From Beijerinckiaceae bacterium (GTDB taxonomy: Bacteria; Pseudomonadota; Alphaproteobacteria; Rhizobiales; Beijerinckiaceae), in the NCBI GenBank assembly GCA_030684835.1, contig JAUXWZ010000005.1, positions 1 through 32,142 on the forward strand: a DNA stretch of 32,142 nt, given 5' to 3'. The notes under the pieces are model-generated. The model did no database searches. It was not told the DNA's origin and saw nothing but the letters and a program-made list of their open reading frames with translations. The translations under genes and the position numbers were made by a program. Below are positions 15,645-23,438 of the stretch, one piece after another (the first letter of the stretch is position 1; every line of letters begins with the position of its first letter).

Positions 15645-17489
15645 CTACCCCTCCATCTCTTCCCTTAACATCTCCAGCTCCAGCCATTCTTCCTCTGCGC
15701 GGGTGATGTCTTTTTCTGTTTTCGCCAGCGCGTCGGAGAGTTTTGCGAAGCGGGCGGGGTCGCGGGCGTAGAGTTGGGGGTTTTCCAGCTCCTTGCGGAT
15801 GCGGGCGGCGAGCGCGCGGTTTTCGTCCATCTTTTTGGGCAGCGTTTCGAGCGCGTGCTTTTGCTTGAAGGACAATTTGCGCGAGCCGTTTTTGGTGCGC
15901 AGCGTTGAGACGCCGTTGCTGGTTTTGCCGCGCGCCTCGGGTGCGGCGACGCCAGACCCGGCAGATCCTGGCGCCGCGACTCCCGGGGCCAGCACGCCAT
16001 AGCCGCGTTGGGCCACCATGTCTGAATAGCCGCCGGCGTATTCAAGCCACTGGCCCTCGCCTTCCGACACGATGACGGAGGTGGCCGTGCGATCCAGAAA
16101 ATCGCGATCATGGCTGACGACGATGACGGTGCCGGGATAATCGTTCAGCATTTCCTGCAGGATATCGAGCGTCTCAAGATCAAGATCGTTGGTGGGCTCG
16201 TCGAGCACCAGAAGGTTGGAGGGCATCGACAGCGCGCGCGCCAGCGCGAGGCGCCCGCGCTCGCCGCCCGACAGTTTCGTCACCGGCTGGCGGGCCTGTT
16301 CGGGCGCGAAGAGAAAGTCCTTCATGTAGCCGATGACGTGCTTTTTGGCGCCGTTCAGCTCCACCCAGTCGCCGCTGCCGCCGGTGAGCGCTTCCTTCAG
16401 CGTCCACTCGGGGCGCAATTGCATGCGCTTTTGATCGAGCGCGGCGACTTCGAGGTTGGCGCCAAGGCGCACATGACCCGCGTCGGGCTCAAGTTCGCCA
16501 ATCAGCATCTTGATGAGCGTCGTCTTGCCAGCGCCGTTGGCGCCGATGATCCCCAGCCGGTCGCCGCGCAGGATGCGGGTAGAGAAATCGGTGACGATGG
16601 CGCGCTCGCCGTAGGTTTTCGAAATGCCCTCGGCCTCGATGACCAGCTTGCCGGAGACCTTGCCTTCGGCGGCCTCCATCTTGACGCCGCCCTGCACGCC
16701 GCGCGCATCGCGGCGTTGCTGGCGCAATTCGCCCAGCTCGCCAACGCGGCGCATGTTGCGCTTGCGCCGCGCGCTGACGCCGTGGGTGATCCAGTGTTCT
16801 TCCTCGACGATCTTGCGATCAAGCTTTTGCAGGTCGCGGGCTTCCTGCTCCAGCACTTCGTCGCGCCATGTCTCGAAGGCGCCAAAGCCCTGCTCAAGAC
16901 GACGCGTGCGGCCGCGATCAAGCCACACGGTGGCGCGCGTCAGGTTCTGCAGAAAGCGACGGTCATGGCTGATGAGCACAAGAGCGGAACGCAGCCCTGC
17001 AAGGTGCTTTTCCAGCCATTCGATGACCGGCAGGTCGAGATGGTTGGTCGGCTCGTCCAGCAGCAGCACATCTGGCTCGGCGGCCAGCACACGGGCCAGG
17101 GCGGCACGGCGCGCCTCCCCGCCAGACAGGCGCGCGGGGTCTTCCTCGCCGGTAAGGCCCAATTCCGAGAGCAGATATTGCGCCTTGTAGACATCATCTG
17201 TGGGGGCGAGACCGGCTTCCGCATAGGCCAGCGTGGTGGCGTATCCCGACAGGTCCGGCTCCTGCGGCAGATAGCGCAGAGAGGCGTCCGGCTGAAAGAA
17301 GCGTTTGCCTTTATCGGACTCGATTTCGCCCGCCGCAATGCGCAGCAGCGTCGATTTGCCCGAGCCATTGCGGCCTACCAGCGCCAGACGCTCGCCAGGA
17401 GACACGGAAAGCTCCGCATCCTCGATCAGCGGCTTGGCGCCAAGGGTGAGAGCGATATTCTGAAGTAGAAGAAGGGGGGGAGAAGCCAT
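15645..17489 (-). CDS. uup: ABC-F family ATPase, Uup type
   Basis: 614 residues with two ATPase domains and no membrane part. Domain 1: Walker A GRNGSGKST (39-47), LSGGEARR and LLLDEPTNHLD. Linker with THGVSARRKRNMRRVGEL, the basic region of Uup proteins. Domain 2: GANGAGKTT, LSGGERGR and LVLDEPTNDLD. A low-complexity Gly/Ala/Pro stretch with a repeated GVAAP precedes a C-terminal coiled coil (about 535-614), which in Uup binds DNA. ABC-F proteins act on ribosomes; Uup has also been tied to Holliday-junction and precise-excision phenotypes. It is the first gene of a minus-strand series through SH3b, Rieske and arfB, and diverges from pgi with a 122-base spacer between the two starts. Confidence 0.93.
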   Translation of the reverse strand: MASPPLLLLQNIALTLGAKPLIEDAELSVSPGERLALVGRNGSGKSTLLRIAAGEIESDKGKRFFQPDASLRYLPQEPDLSGYATTLAYAEAGLAPTDDVYKAQYLLSELGLTGEEDPARLSGGEARRAALARVLAAEPDVLLLDEPTNHLDLPVIEWLEKHLAGLRSALVLISHDRRFLQNLTRATVWLDRGRTRRLEQGFGAFETWRDEVLEQEARDLQKLDRKIVEEEHWITHGVSARRKRNMRRVGELGELRQQRRDARGVQGGVKMEAAEGKVSGKLVIEAEGISKTYGERAIVTDFSTRILRGDRLGIIGANGAGKTTLIKMLIGELEPDAGHVRLGANLEVAALDQKRMQLRPEWTLKEALTGGSGDWVELNGAKKHVIGYMKDFLFAPEQARQPVTKLSGGERGRLALARALSMPSNLLVLDEPTNDLDLETLDILQEMLNDYPGTVIVVSHDRDFLDRTATSVIVSEGEGQWLEYAGGYSDMVAQRGYGVLAPGVAAPGSAGSGVAAPEARGKTSNGVSTLRTKNGSRKLSFKQKHALETLPKKMDENRALAARIRKELENPQLYARDPARFAKLSDALAKTEKDITRAEEEWLELEMLREEMEG

Positions 17490-17611
17490 GGGTCGCTATG
17501 TCGGGGAAAGCGGCCCCCATGGCAAGGGCGCATATTCACGGAAGGCGGCAACCTTTTCTTGGGGCCTTGCGGTTTAACGTAGGGGCGATTGAAAAATACC
17601 CGGGGATTTTT

Positions 17612-19255
17612 ATGACGGATACGCAGGTTCTGGCCGCAATGGCGGCGCTGGAGGCCCATCGGGTCGAGGTCGGACATCGGCGCATCCGGGATCTGTTCGT
17701 CGGCGACCCCGGCCGCGCCAACCGGCTGCAGGCGGAGATGGACGGCCTTGTGCTCGACTATTCCAAGCACCGTGTCACCGACGCCACGCTGGCGCATCTG
17801 CTGGGCCTCGCCCGGGCGGCCAATGTCGAAGGCAAACGCGACGCGCTGTTTTCCGCCGCGCATGTCAACAACACCGAGGGGCGCGCGGCCATGCACATGG
17901 CGCTGCGCGATTTCTCCAGCGCGCCGATCATCATCGACGGCGCCGACATGCGGCCCGCCATTGAAGCCGAGCGCGACAAGATGCTCGCGTTCGCGCAGGC
18001 TGTGCGCAGCGGCGCCATGCGCGGCTCGACGGGCGAGCGGATCACCGACGTGGTCAACATCGGCATCGGCGGCTCGGACCTTGGTCCCGCCATGGCCGTG
18101 CGGGCGCTATCGCCGTTCGCAGGCGACGGCCCGCGGGCGCATTTCGTGTCGAACGTCGATGGGGCGGACATTGCCGACACGCTGAAGGGGCTGGATCTCA
18201 AGCGCACGTTATTCATCATCTCGTCGAAAACATTCACGACGCAGGAGACGATGACCAACGCACAGTCGGCGCGCGCGCGGGTTGCCGAAGCGCTGGGTGA
18301 AGCGGCGGTGGCCGATCACTTCGCGGCCGTTTCGACAAAGCTCGATCTGGTGGCGAACTTTGGCATCCGCGCCGATCGCGTATTCGGTTTCTGGGATTGG
18401 GTCGGGGGGCGTTATTCGCTTTGGTCGTCCATTGGACTCGTGCTGGCGGTGGCCATCGGGCGAGACAATTTTCTGGAGTTTCTGCGCGGCGGTCACGACA
18501 TTGATCTGCATTTTGCGCAAACGCCGCTGCAGGACAATCTGCCCGTCCTGATGGGGCTTTTGGGAATTTGGTATCGCAACGCGTGGGATTATTCCGCGCA
18601 CGCGGTCATCCCATACGATCAACGTCTCGCGCGCTTCGCAGCGTATCTGCAGCAGCTCGATATGGAATCGAATGGCAAGTGCGTGACGCGCGACGGGGAG
18701 CCAGCGCCGATGGTGACGGCGCCCGTGATCTGGGGCGAGCCCGGCACGAACGGACAGCATGCGTTCTTCCAGATGCTGCATCAGGGAACGAACGTCGTGC
18801 CGGTCGACTTCATCGTCGCTGCGCGTCCCATCGACGCCGATGCGCACCATCATGATTTGCTCGTCGCAAATTGTTTCGCGCAAAGCGAAGCCCTGATGCG
18901 CGGACGCACGCGCGAAGAGGCGGGAGCGCTGTTGCGCAAGCAAGGCATGAGCGATTTTGAAATTGCGCGTCTTGCGCCGCACAAGGTCTTTCCAGGGGAC
19001 AGGCCCTCCTCCACACTCATTTACAAGCAGCTTGATCCGCGCACGCTTGGACGGCTCGTCGCGCTCTACGAGCATAAAGTGTTCGTGCAGGCGGCGATTT
19101 GGAACATCAATCCGTTCGATCAATGGGGCGTCGAACTCGGCAAGGAATTGTGCAACGGCCTTGCGCCTGTCGTGCGCGACAGGGCTGCATCGCTCGCCGC
19201 ACTGGAGCCCGCCACAGCGGCGCTCATCGAGACGCGGCGCAGATTGCAGGGGTGA
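17612..19255 (+). CDS. pgi: glucose-6-phosphate isomerase
   Basis: 547 residues, as in other long-type bacterial enzymes (E. coli 549). It interconverts glucose 6-phosphate and fructose 6-phosphate in the cytosol. The ATG at 17612 has GGGGA six bases ahead; longer in-frame starts would overlap the uup promoter region. Motifs in order: NIGIGGSDLGPAM (149-161), SKTFTTQET, WGEPGTNGQHAFFQ with the catalytic Glu376, HKVFPGDRPS, and FDQWGVELGK carrying the C-terminal active-site Lys. It converges with the HPr gene, leaving 78 bases. In a region with HPr, HprK and transaldolase it adds to a carbon-metabolism theme, although it is not in the regulatory operon. Confidence 0.97.
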   Translation: MTDTQVLAAMAALEAHRVEVGHRRIRDLFVGDPGRANRLQAEMDGLVLDYSKHRVTDATLAHLLGLARAANVEGKRDALFSAAHVNNTEGRAAMHMALRDFSSAPIIIDGADMRPAIEAERDKMLAFAQAVRSGAMRGSTGERITDVVNIGIGGSDLGPAMAVRALSPFAGDGPRAHFVSNVDGADIADTLKGLDLKRTLFIISSKTFTTQETMTNAQSARARVAEALGEAAVADHFAAVSTKLDLVANFGIRADRVFGFWDWVGGRYSLWSSIGLVLAVAIGRDNFLEFLRGGHDIDLHFAQTPLQDNLPVLMGLLGIWYRNAWDYSAHAVIPYDQRLARFAAYLQQLDMESNGKCVTRDGEPAPMVTAPVIWGEPGTNGQHAFFQMLHQGTNVVPVDFIVAARPIDADAHHHDLLVANCFAQSEALMRGRTREEAGALLRKQGMSDFEIARLAPHKVFPGDRPSSTLIYKQLDPRTLGRLVALYEHKVFVQAAIWNINPFDQWGVELGKELCNGLAPVVRDRAASLAALEPATAALIETRRRLQG

Positions 19256-19333
19256 CGGGCCTGCGTATGCTGCGACATTGTGGCGTGCGGAGAAACATGC
19301 GCCGCGCAGCTCGGAGCCGTTTGGGGCGAGCCC

Positions 19334-19663
19334 CTACTCGTCCTCGCCAAACCTGTTGGCGACCAGCACGTCAAGCGCGTCGAGAGCTTCTTTTGCCTGC
19401 GCGCCCGAAGCGGTGACTGTGATGCTGGTGCCAATGCCGGCGCCCAGCATCAGGATGCCCATGATCGAATCGCCGCCAACGGTTTCGCCGCACCGCGACA
19501 CGGTTATTTGCGCATCGAACTCCTCGGCGCATTGCACGAATTTGGCGGTCGCGCGCGCGTGAAGCCCCTTGCGATTGATTATGGGAAGCGTGCGAACGAG
19601 GGCGCCGTCCGGGACGGGTGCGTCCGGTTCGTTACAATCGGCGAATGATCCGTCGTCATTCAT
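19334..19663 (-). CDS. ptsH: HPr phosphocarrier protein, N-terminally extended
   Basis: 109 residues against about 88 for a standard HPr; the extra part is an acidic N-terminal extension of about 20 residues. The phosphorylated His35 lies in RKGLHARAT, and Ser66 in GGDSIMGILML is the site used by HPr kinase. The start ATG at 19663 overlaps the EIIA stop by four bases (ATGA), so translation is coupled. With HprK and EIIA(Man) but no EIIB/EIIC sugar permease in the window, this is a regulatory phosphotransferase branch. If the extension is untranslated, the next candidate start would be inside the fold, so the annotated start is kept. Confidence 0.95.
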   Translation of the reverse strand: MNDDGSFADCNEPDAPVPDGALVRTLPIINRKGLHARATAKFVQCAEEFDAQITVSRCGETVGGDSIMGILMLGAGIGTSITVTASGAQAKEALDALDVLVANRFGEDE

Positions 19664-20061
19664 TTGCCGCTCAGGATACGACTGGCTACCGAGATGTATT
19701 TTCGACCCGCATCCTGCGCCTGAAGCACAGCCTGATCGAGCGTGGCCTCCTCGCGCACCGACGCGAGTTTGATAAGCATGGGCAAATTGATGCCGGCAAC
19801 GACATCCACCGAGGAGCCATCCATGACGGAGATCGCCAGATTGGACGGCGTGCCGCCAAACATGTCGGTCAGCACAACAACGCCTTGTCCGGTGTCGACG
19901 TCATGCACAGCCCGCACAATATCTGCGCGCCGGCTTTCCATGTCATCCTCAGGACCAATGGTGACCGTCTGCAATTGCGATTGCGGGCCGACCACATGCT
20001 CGAGGGCGGAGCGAAACTCTGTCGCCAGGTGACCATGAGTCACCAGGACCATACCGATCAT
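19660..20061 (-). CDS. PTS EIIA component, mannose (AgaF/ManX) type
   Basis: 133 residues from the ATG at 20061, matching the single EIIA(Man) domain; longer in-frame starts add unrelated sequence from the 124-base spacer. The phosphorylated His9 is in LVTHGHLA, and VVLTDMFGGTPSN near residue 65 is the hallmark of the family. It accepts phosphate from HPr. With no transport domains nearby it is likely regulatory, as is usual where it accompanies chvG and hprK in alphaproteobacteria. Its stop overlaps the start of the HPr gene; a GGGGT ribosome site precedes its own start. Confidence 0.95.
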   Translation of the reverse strand: MIGMVLVTHGHLATEFRSALEHVVGPQSQLQTVTIGPEDDMESRRADIVRAVHDVDTGQGVVVLTDMFGGTPSNLAISVMDGSSVDVVAGINLPMLIKLASVREEATLDQAVLQAQDAGRKYISVASRILSGK

Positions 20062-20185
20062 TGGACCCCGACCGTCCGTCGAATGCGCCGCCCTGCTGGT
20101 GAAAGTGACAGGGCTCATGCGAGGGCCGCCATTTTGTGCATCGGCGCAGAATTGGCAAGCGAAAACGGAGCCTGCCCACGCACGT

Positions 20186-20659
20186 TCAAATGCGGCTCCG
20201 CAACAGGAAATCAAGGGTAATGCGCGCCGATTCTACCGCCCCCAGCCCAGTGGGGACGACCAAGCGTGGCAATTTGACGCCTGCCAAGTCAGCGGTGTCG
20301 CCACCTTCCGACGGCATCCGGTCCGGCGCGCCGGGGGTTTCAAGCGCCGGGGCCAGATCGACGATGCAGCGCAAGACAGCCGCAGCTTCGTGCCCGACGT
20401 CTTCGACGCCCTGTCCTCGACGCTCCACGCGCCCGGCAATTGCGGGGTGCGGACGCGCGATCAAGCGTCCGGCGGCGTGCTCGATCAACACGCGATCGTC
20501 CGCCACGAGGCGTGCAAACAGGCTTCGCAAACCGGCGGCTTCCACGACAGCGAGCGCCAGACTCGATTTCCCGGCGCCGGAAACGCCGCGGATCAAAACC
20601 CCCGCCTCCCCGACAACCACAGCTGCGGCGTGGATGGAGGCGGGTTCGGGCGCGCTCAT
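20186..20659 (-). CDS. hprK: HPr kinase/phosphorylase, C-terminal domain form
   Basis: 157 residues, about half the length of Firmicute HprK. Only the catalytic domain is present: P-loop GVSGAGKSS (25-33) and ADDRV near 73, with the Asp-Asp pair used in catalysis. The N-terminal domain is absent, which is the known alphaproteobacterial form, so this is not a truncation event. It phosphorylates the regulatory Ser of HPr (here Ser66). Start ATG at 20659 overlaps the chvG stop by four bases. This places Ser phosphorylation of HPr under the same transcript as the ChvG sensor. Confidence 0.94.
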   Translation of the reverse strand: MSAPEPASIHAAAVVVGEAGVLIRGVSGAGKSSLALAVVEAAGLRSLFARLVADDRVLIEHAAGRLIARPHPAIAGRVERRGQGVEDVGHEAAAVLRCIVDLAPALETPGAPDRMPSEGGDTADLAGVKLPRLVVPTGLGAVESARITLDFLLRSRI

Positions 20660-22494
20660 GCCGAGCGGCCGGTCCGGCTTGCGGGCGCAGGCGCGGCTGG
20701 CAACCAGACAGTGAAACGCGCGCCGGCTGTGCTTTCGCCGGGGCCCGGGCGATTTGCGGCGCGGATCACGCCGCCGTGGGCCTCGATGATCTGGCGGGAA
20801 ATCGACAGGCCGAGGCCGGAATTCTGGCCGAAGCCCTGCTCCGGGCGATCGGTATAGAAGCGTTCGAAAATACGCTCGAACGCGTGAGCCGGGATGCCGG
20901 GACCATCGTCATCCACCACGATCTCGACGCCCGGGCGCCCTTCCCGGTCCTCGGGCCCACTAGGCTCGCCACGCGCGGGCCGCACCGCCAGACGAACGCT
21001 GCCGCCATGGGGCGAAAACGAGCGCGCGTTGTCCACGAGGTTATTGACGACCTGCCCCAGCCGCGAATCATGGCCGAGCACAATAAAGGCGGCGGCGCCG
21101 GATTCTCCGGGCGGGGCGACGTCGAGCGTGAAGCGCACGCCGTCCTCGCGCTTTACCTCGTTGGCCAGATCGAGCACCGCACGCAACAGTTTCACGATGT
21201 CGACCGGATTGGAGTCCAGTCGCGCCATTTCGGCATCCAGACGGGAGGCGTCGGAGATGTCGCTGATGAGGCGGTCGAGACGCTTCACATCGTGCTTGAT
21301 GACGTCCAGCAACCGCACGCGCGCTTCCTCCGTGCGGGCGATCGGCAACGTCTCGACCGCGCTCCGCAGGGAGGTGAGCGGATTTTTCAACTCGTGCGCG
21401 ACGTCAGCGGCGAAGCTCTCGATCGCCTCGATGCGGTTGTAGAGCGCCTTCGTCATGTCGCGCAACGACCCGGACAAATGCCCGATTTCATCGGGACGGT
21501 CCGTGAAATCAGGAATCTCCTGACGCGACTTGATGCCCCGGCGCACGCGCTGCGCAGCCTCTGCGAGGCGACGCATGGGCTCGGCGATGGTGCCCGCGAG
21601 GAAGAGCGACACGATCAGCATGACGCTGGCGAACACAAGGAAAATGCGGATCATCGCCCAGCGCTCGGAAGAGATGATCTTGTCGATGTCGCCGCCTTGC
21701 GTGGACAGCAACAACGCCCCGCGCACGACGCGGAAACGCTGCACAGGCACAGCCACTGAGATAATCGTTTCACCGCGGGCATTAACGCGCACGATCGATT
21801 GCGCCTCCCCCGTCAATGCGCGCTGCACTTCAGGATACGCTCGCCCGTTGGCAAGGCCTATGTCCTCATAGAGCGGAAGATTGGCCCCGACGAAGACATT
21901 CTCAAACTGCGTGATCATGCGGCGCGACCATGACGCCTGACGCTCTGGAGGCGCGCCCAGATCAAACCGCAGAATTGTCGAGCGCTCGGTGATGGATCGC
22001 GAATCGATCAGGAGATAACCCTCACGATCATATACGCGCGCGACCGTGCGGGTGGGGCCGACGAGGCGACGCAGCACAGGCCCGATCTGATCGGGGTTGA
22101 TTGAAAACTCCAGCGCGGGATCATCATCCTCGCCCGGCCCGAGCGTTTCGCCCGGCGCCAGCGACATGAGCTTTTCGGGGTCGATGCGGATCGCGTCAGT
22201 CTCGACCGTCGCTGAAGCCGCGACCGCGGCGGCGATGATCTCGCCCTGCGTCTTCAGGCTCTGGATTCGCGCGTCGATCAGGCCTTCGCGAAACTGGTTC
22301 ATATACATGAACCCGATCAGCATCAGCACAAGACCGCCAAGGTTGAGGAAGACAATGCGGCGGGTCAGCGAGGATGAGAAAGGCGCTGTGAGAGCCCGGC
22401 GAAAGGGACGCGTGCGCATGCGCAAGCTTTTACGCGCCGCACCGGCGGGCGCAGGCTGCACGTGTGGGCCGGGTTGATGCGCCTCAACGCTCAT
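20656..22494 (-). CDS. chvG: sensor histidine kinase ChvG (ExoS)
   Basis: 612 residues from the ATG at 22494; in-frame starts at 22527 (ATG) and 22542 (GTG) would add 11 or 16 residues. Layout: cytoplasmic N-tail, TM1 about 46-65, periplasmic sensor domain of about 215 residues with an acidic stretch (GPGEDDDP), TM2 about 282-302, HAMP, then the H-box VAHELKNPL with His367, N-box NNLVDNAR, DDGPGIP and GLGLSISRQI. ChvG of rhizobia and agrobacteria senses acidity or envelope state through ExoR and phosphorylates ChvI. No exoR is in the window. It follows chvI by 102 bases and overlaps hprK by four. Confidence 0.95.
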   Translation of the reverse strand: MSVEAHQPGPHVQPAPAGAARKSLRMRTRPFRRALTAPFSSSLTRRIVFLNLGGLVLMLIGFMYMNQFREGLIDARIQSLKTQGEIIAAAVAASATVETDAIRIDPEKLMSLAPGETLGPGEDDDPALEFSINPDQIGPVLRRLVGPTRTVARVYDREGYLLIDSRSITERSTILRFDLGAPPERQASWSRRMITQFENVFVGANLPLYEDIGLANGRAYPEVQRALTGEAQSIVRVNARGETIISVAVPVQRFRVVRGALLLSTQGGDIDKIISSERWAMIRIFLVFASVMLIVSLFLAGTIAEPMRRLAEAAQRVRRGIKSRQEIPDFTDRPDEIGHLSGSLRDMTKALYNRIEAIESFAADVAHELKNPLTSLRSAVETLPIARTEEARVRLLDVIKHDVKRLDRLISDISDASRLDAEMARLDSNPVDIVKLLRAVLDLANEVKREDGVRFTLDVAPPGESGAAAFIVLGHDSRLGQVVNNLVDNARSFSPHGGSVRLAVRPARGEPSGPEDREGRPGVEIVVDDDGPGIPAHAFERIFERFYTDRPEQGFGQNSGLGLSISRQIIEAHGGVIRAANRPGPGESTAGARFTVWLPAAPAPASRTGRSA

Positions 22495-22596
22495 GCGCCG
22501 GATATATCCCTGAATGGACGCGATCATGAGCGTAAATCGCACATGGCGTCAAAATGCTCGGCGAAGGGCCGGGCGAAAGGACGGCGAAAAGCGCGC

Positions 22597-23295
22597 TCAG
22601 GCCTCGCGGAAACGATACCCGACGCCATAGAGCGTCTCGATCATTTCAAAGTCGTCGTCCACGATCTTGAACTTCTTGCGCAGCCGCTTGATGTGGCTGT
22701 CGATGGTGCGGTCGTCCACGTAGACCTGATCGTCATACGCGGCGTCCATCAGCGCGTTCCGGCTCTTCACAACGCCCGGGCGGTGAGCGAGCGCCTGAAG
22801 GATGAGGAATTCCGTCACGGTGAGCGTGACGGCCTCGCCCTTCCAGGTGCAGGTGTGGCGCTCGGGGTCCATGCGAAGCAAGCCCCGCTCAAGGATGCGC
22901 GCTTCGGATTCTTTCTGACTGGCGGCTTCCTTGGGGTTGGCGCGGCGCAGGATCGCCTTGACCCGTTCGACCAGAAGGCGCTGCGAAAACGGTTTGCGGA
23001 TGAAATCATCGGCGCCCATCTTGAGGCCGAAAAGTTCGTCAATTTCCTCATCCTTGGAGGTGAGGAAGATTACCGGCAAATCCGACTTCTGGCGCAGGCG
23101 GCGGAGCAATTCCATCCCGTCCATGCGCGGCATCTTGATGTCAAAGATGGCCAGATCCGGAGGGTTAGTCTTCAATCCATCCAGCGCGCTGGCGCCGTCG
23201 TTGTAGGTCTGGACGCGATAACCCTCGCCCTCAAGAGCGATGGAGACGGACGTGAGGATGTTACGGTCATCGTCGACCAGGGCGATTGTTGGCAT
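22597..23295 (-). CDS. chvI: response regulator ChvI (OmpR/PhoB family)
   Basis: 232 residues. Receiver domain 1-120 with acidic pocket DDD at 8-10, phosphoacceptor Asp52 in [10 protein letters not shown], Thr79 in FLTSK and Lys101 in IRKPFSQ. Winged-helix DNA-binding domain 135-232, with the [20 protein letters not shown] and RLRKKFK recognition region and GVGYRF ending. It is the first gene of the chvI-chvG-hprK-EIIA-HPr series. In related genomes pckA commonly lies on its other side; here the neighbour is a TRAP transporter on the same strand, ending 143 bases upstream. Confidence 0.96.
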   Translation of the reverse strand: MPTIALVDDDRNILTSVSIALEGEGYRVQTYNDGASALDGLKTNPPDLAIFDIKMPRMDGMELLRRLRQKSDLPVIFLTSKDEEIDELFGLKMGADDFIRKPFSQRLLVERVKAILRRANPKEAASQKESEARILERGLLRMDPERHTCTWKGEAVTLTVTEFLILQALAHRPGVVKSRNALMDAAYDDQVYVDDRTIDSHIKRLRKKFKIVDDDFEMIETLYGVGYRFREA

Positions 23296-23340
23296 TCACC
23301 AATCCGGGGTGTCATTACGCAGGGACGCGCAACCTCGTTT

Positions 23341-23350
23341 CTTATATAGG
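23341..23350 (-). promoter_or_regulatory. possible -10 element for chvI
   Basis: The 143-base spacer between the TRAP permease stop and chvI contains an AT-rich TATATAAG on the minus strand about 48 bases before the chvI ATG, standing out against GC-rich surroundings. No good -35 hexamer is found 16-18 bases upstream, so the promoter is tentative. Confidence 0.25.
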
Positions 23351-23438
23351 CCGAAATGTGACGCTCTGCGACCCCGGAGAGTTCCGAAGAAGCCTCTCGG
23401 GCGGGCAAAAGACCTAAAATTAGCGCGTCCATGCGCTT

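Noticed and set aside
16110-17468. Plus-strand open frame (452 codons) opposite uup
   Set aside because: The minus strand holds both ATPase cassettes of an ABC-F protein; the opposite frame has no motif.
19323-19334. GGGG-CGAG-CCCC as a terminator between pgi and HPr
   Set aside because: The stem is only four base pairs, overlaps the HPr stop codon and has no T-run.
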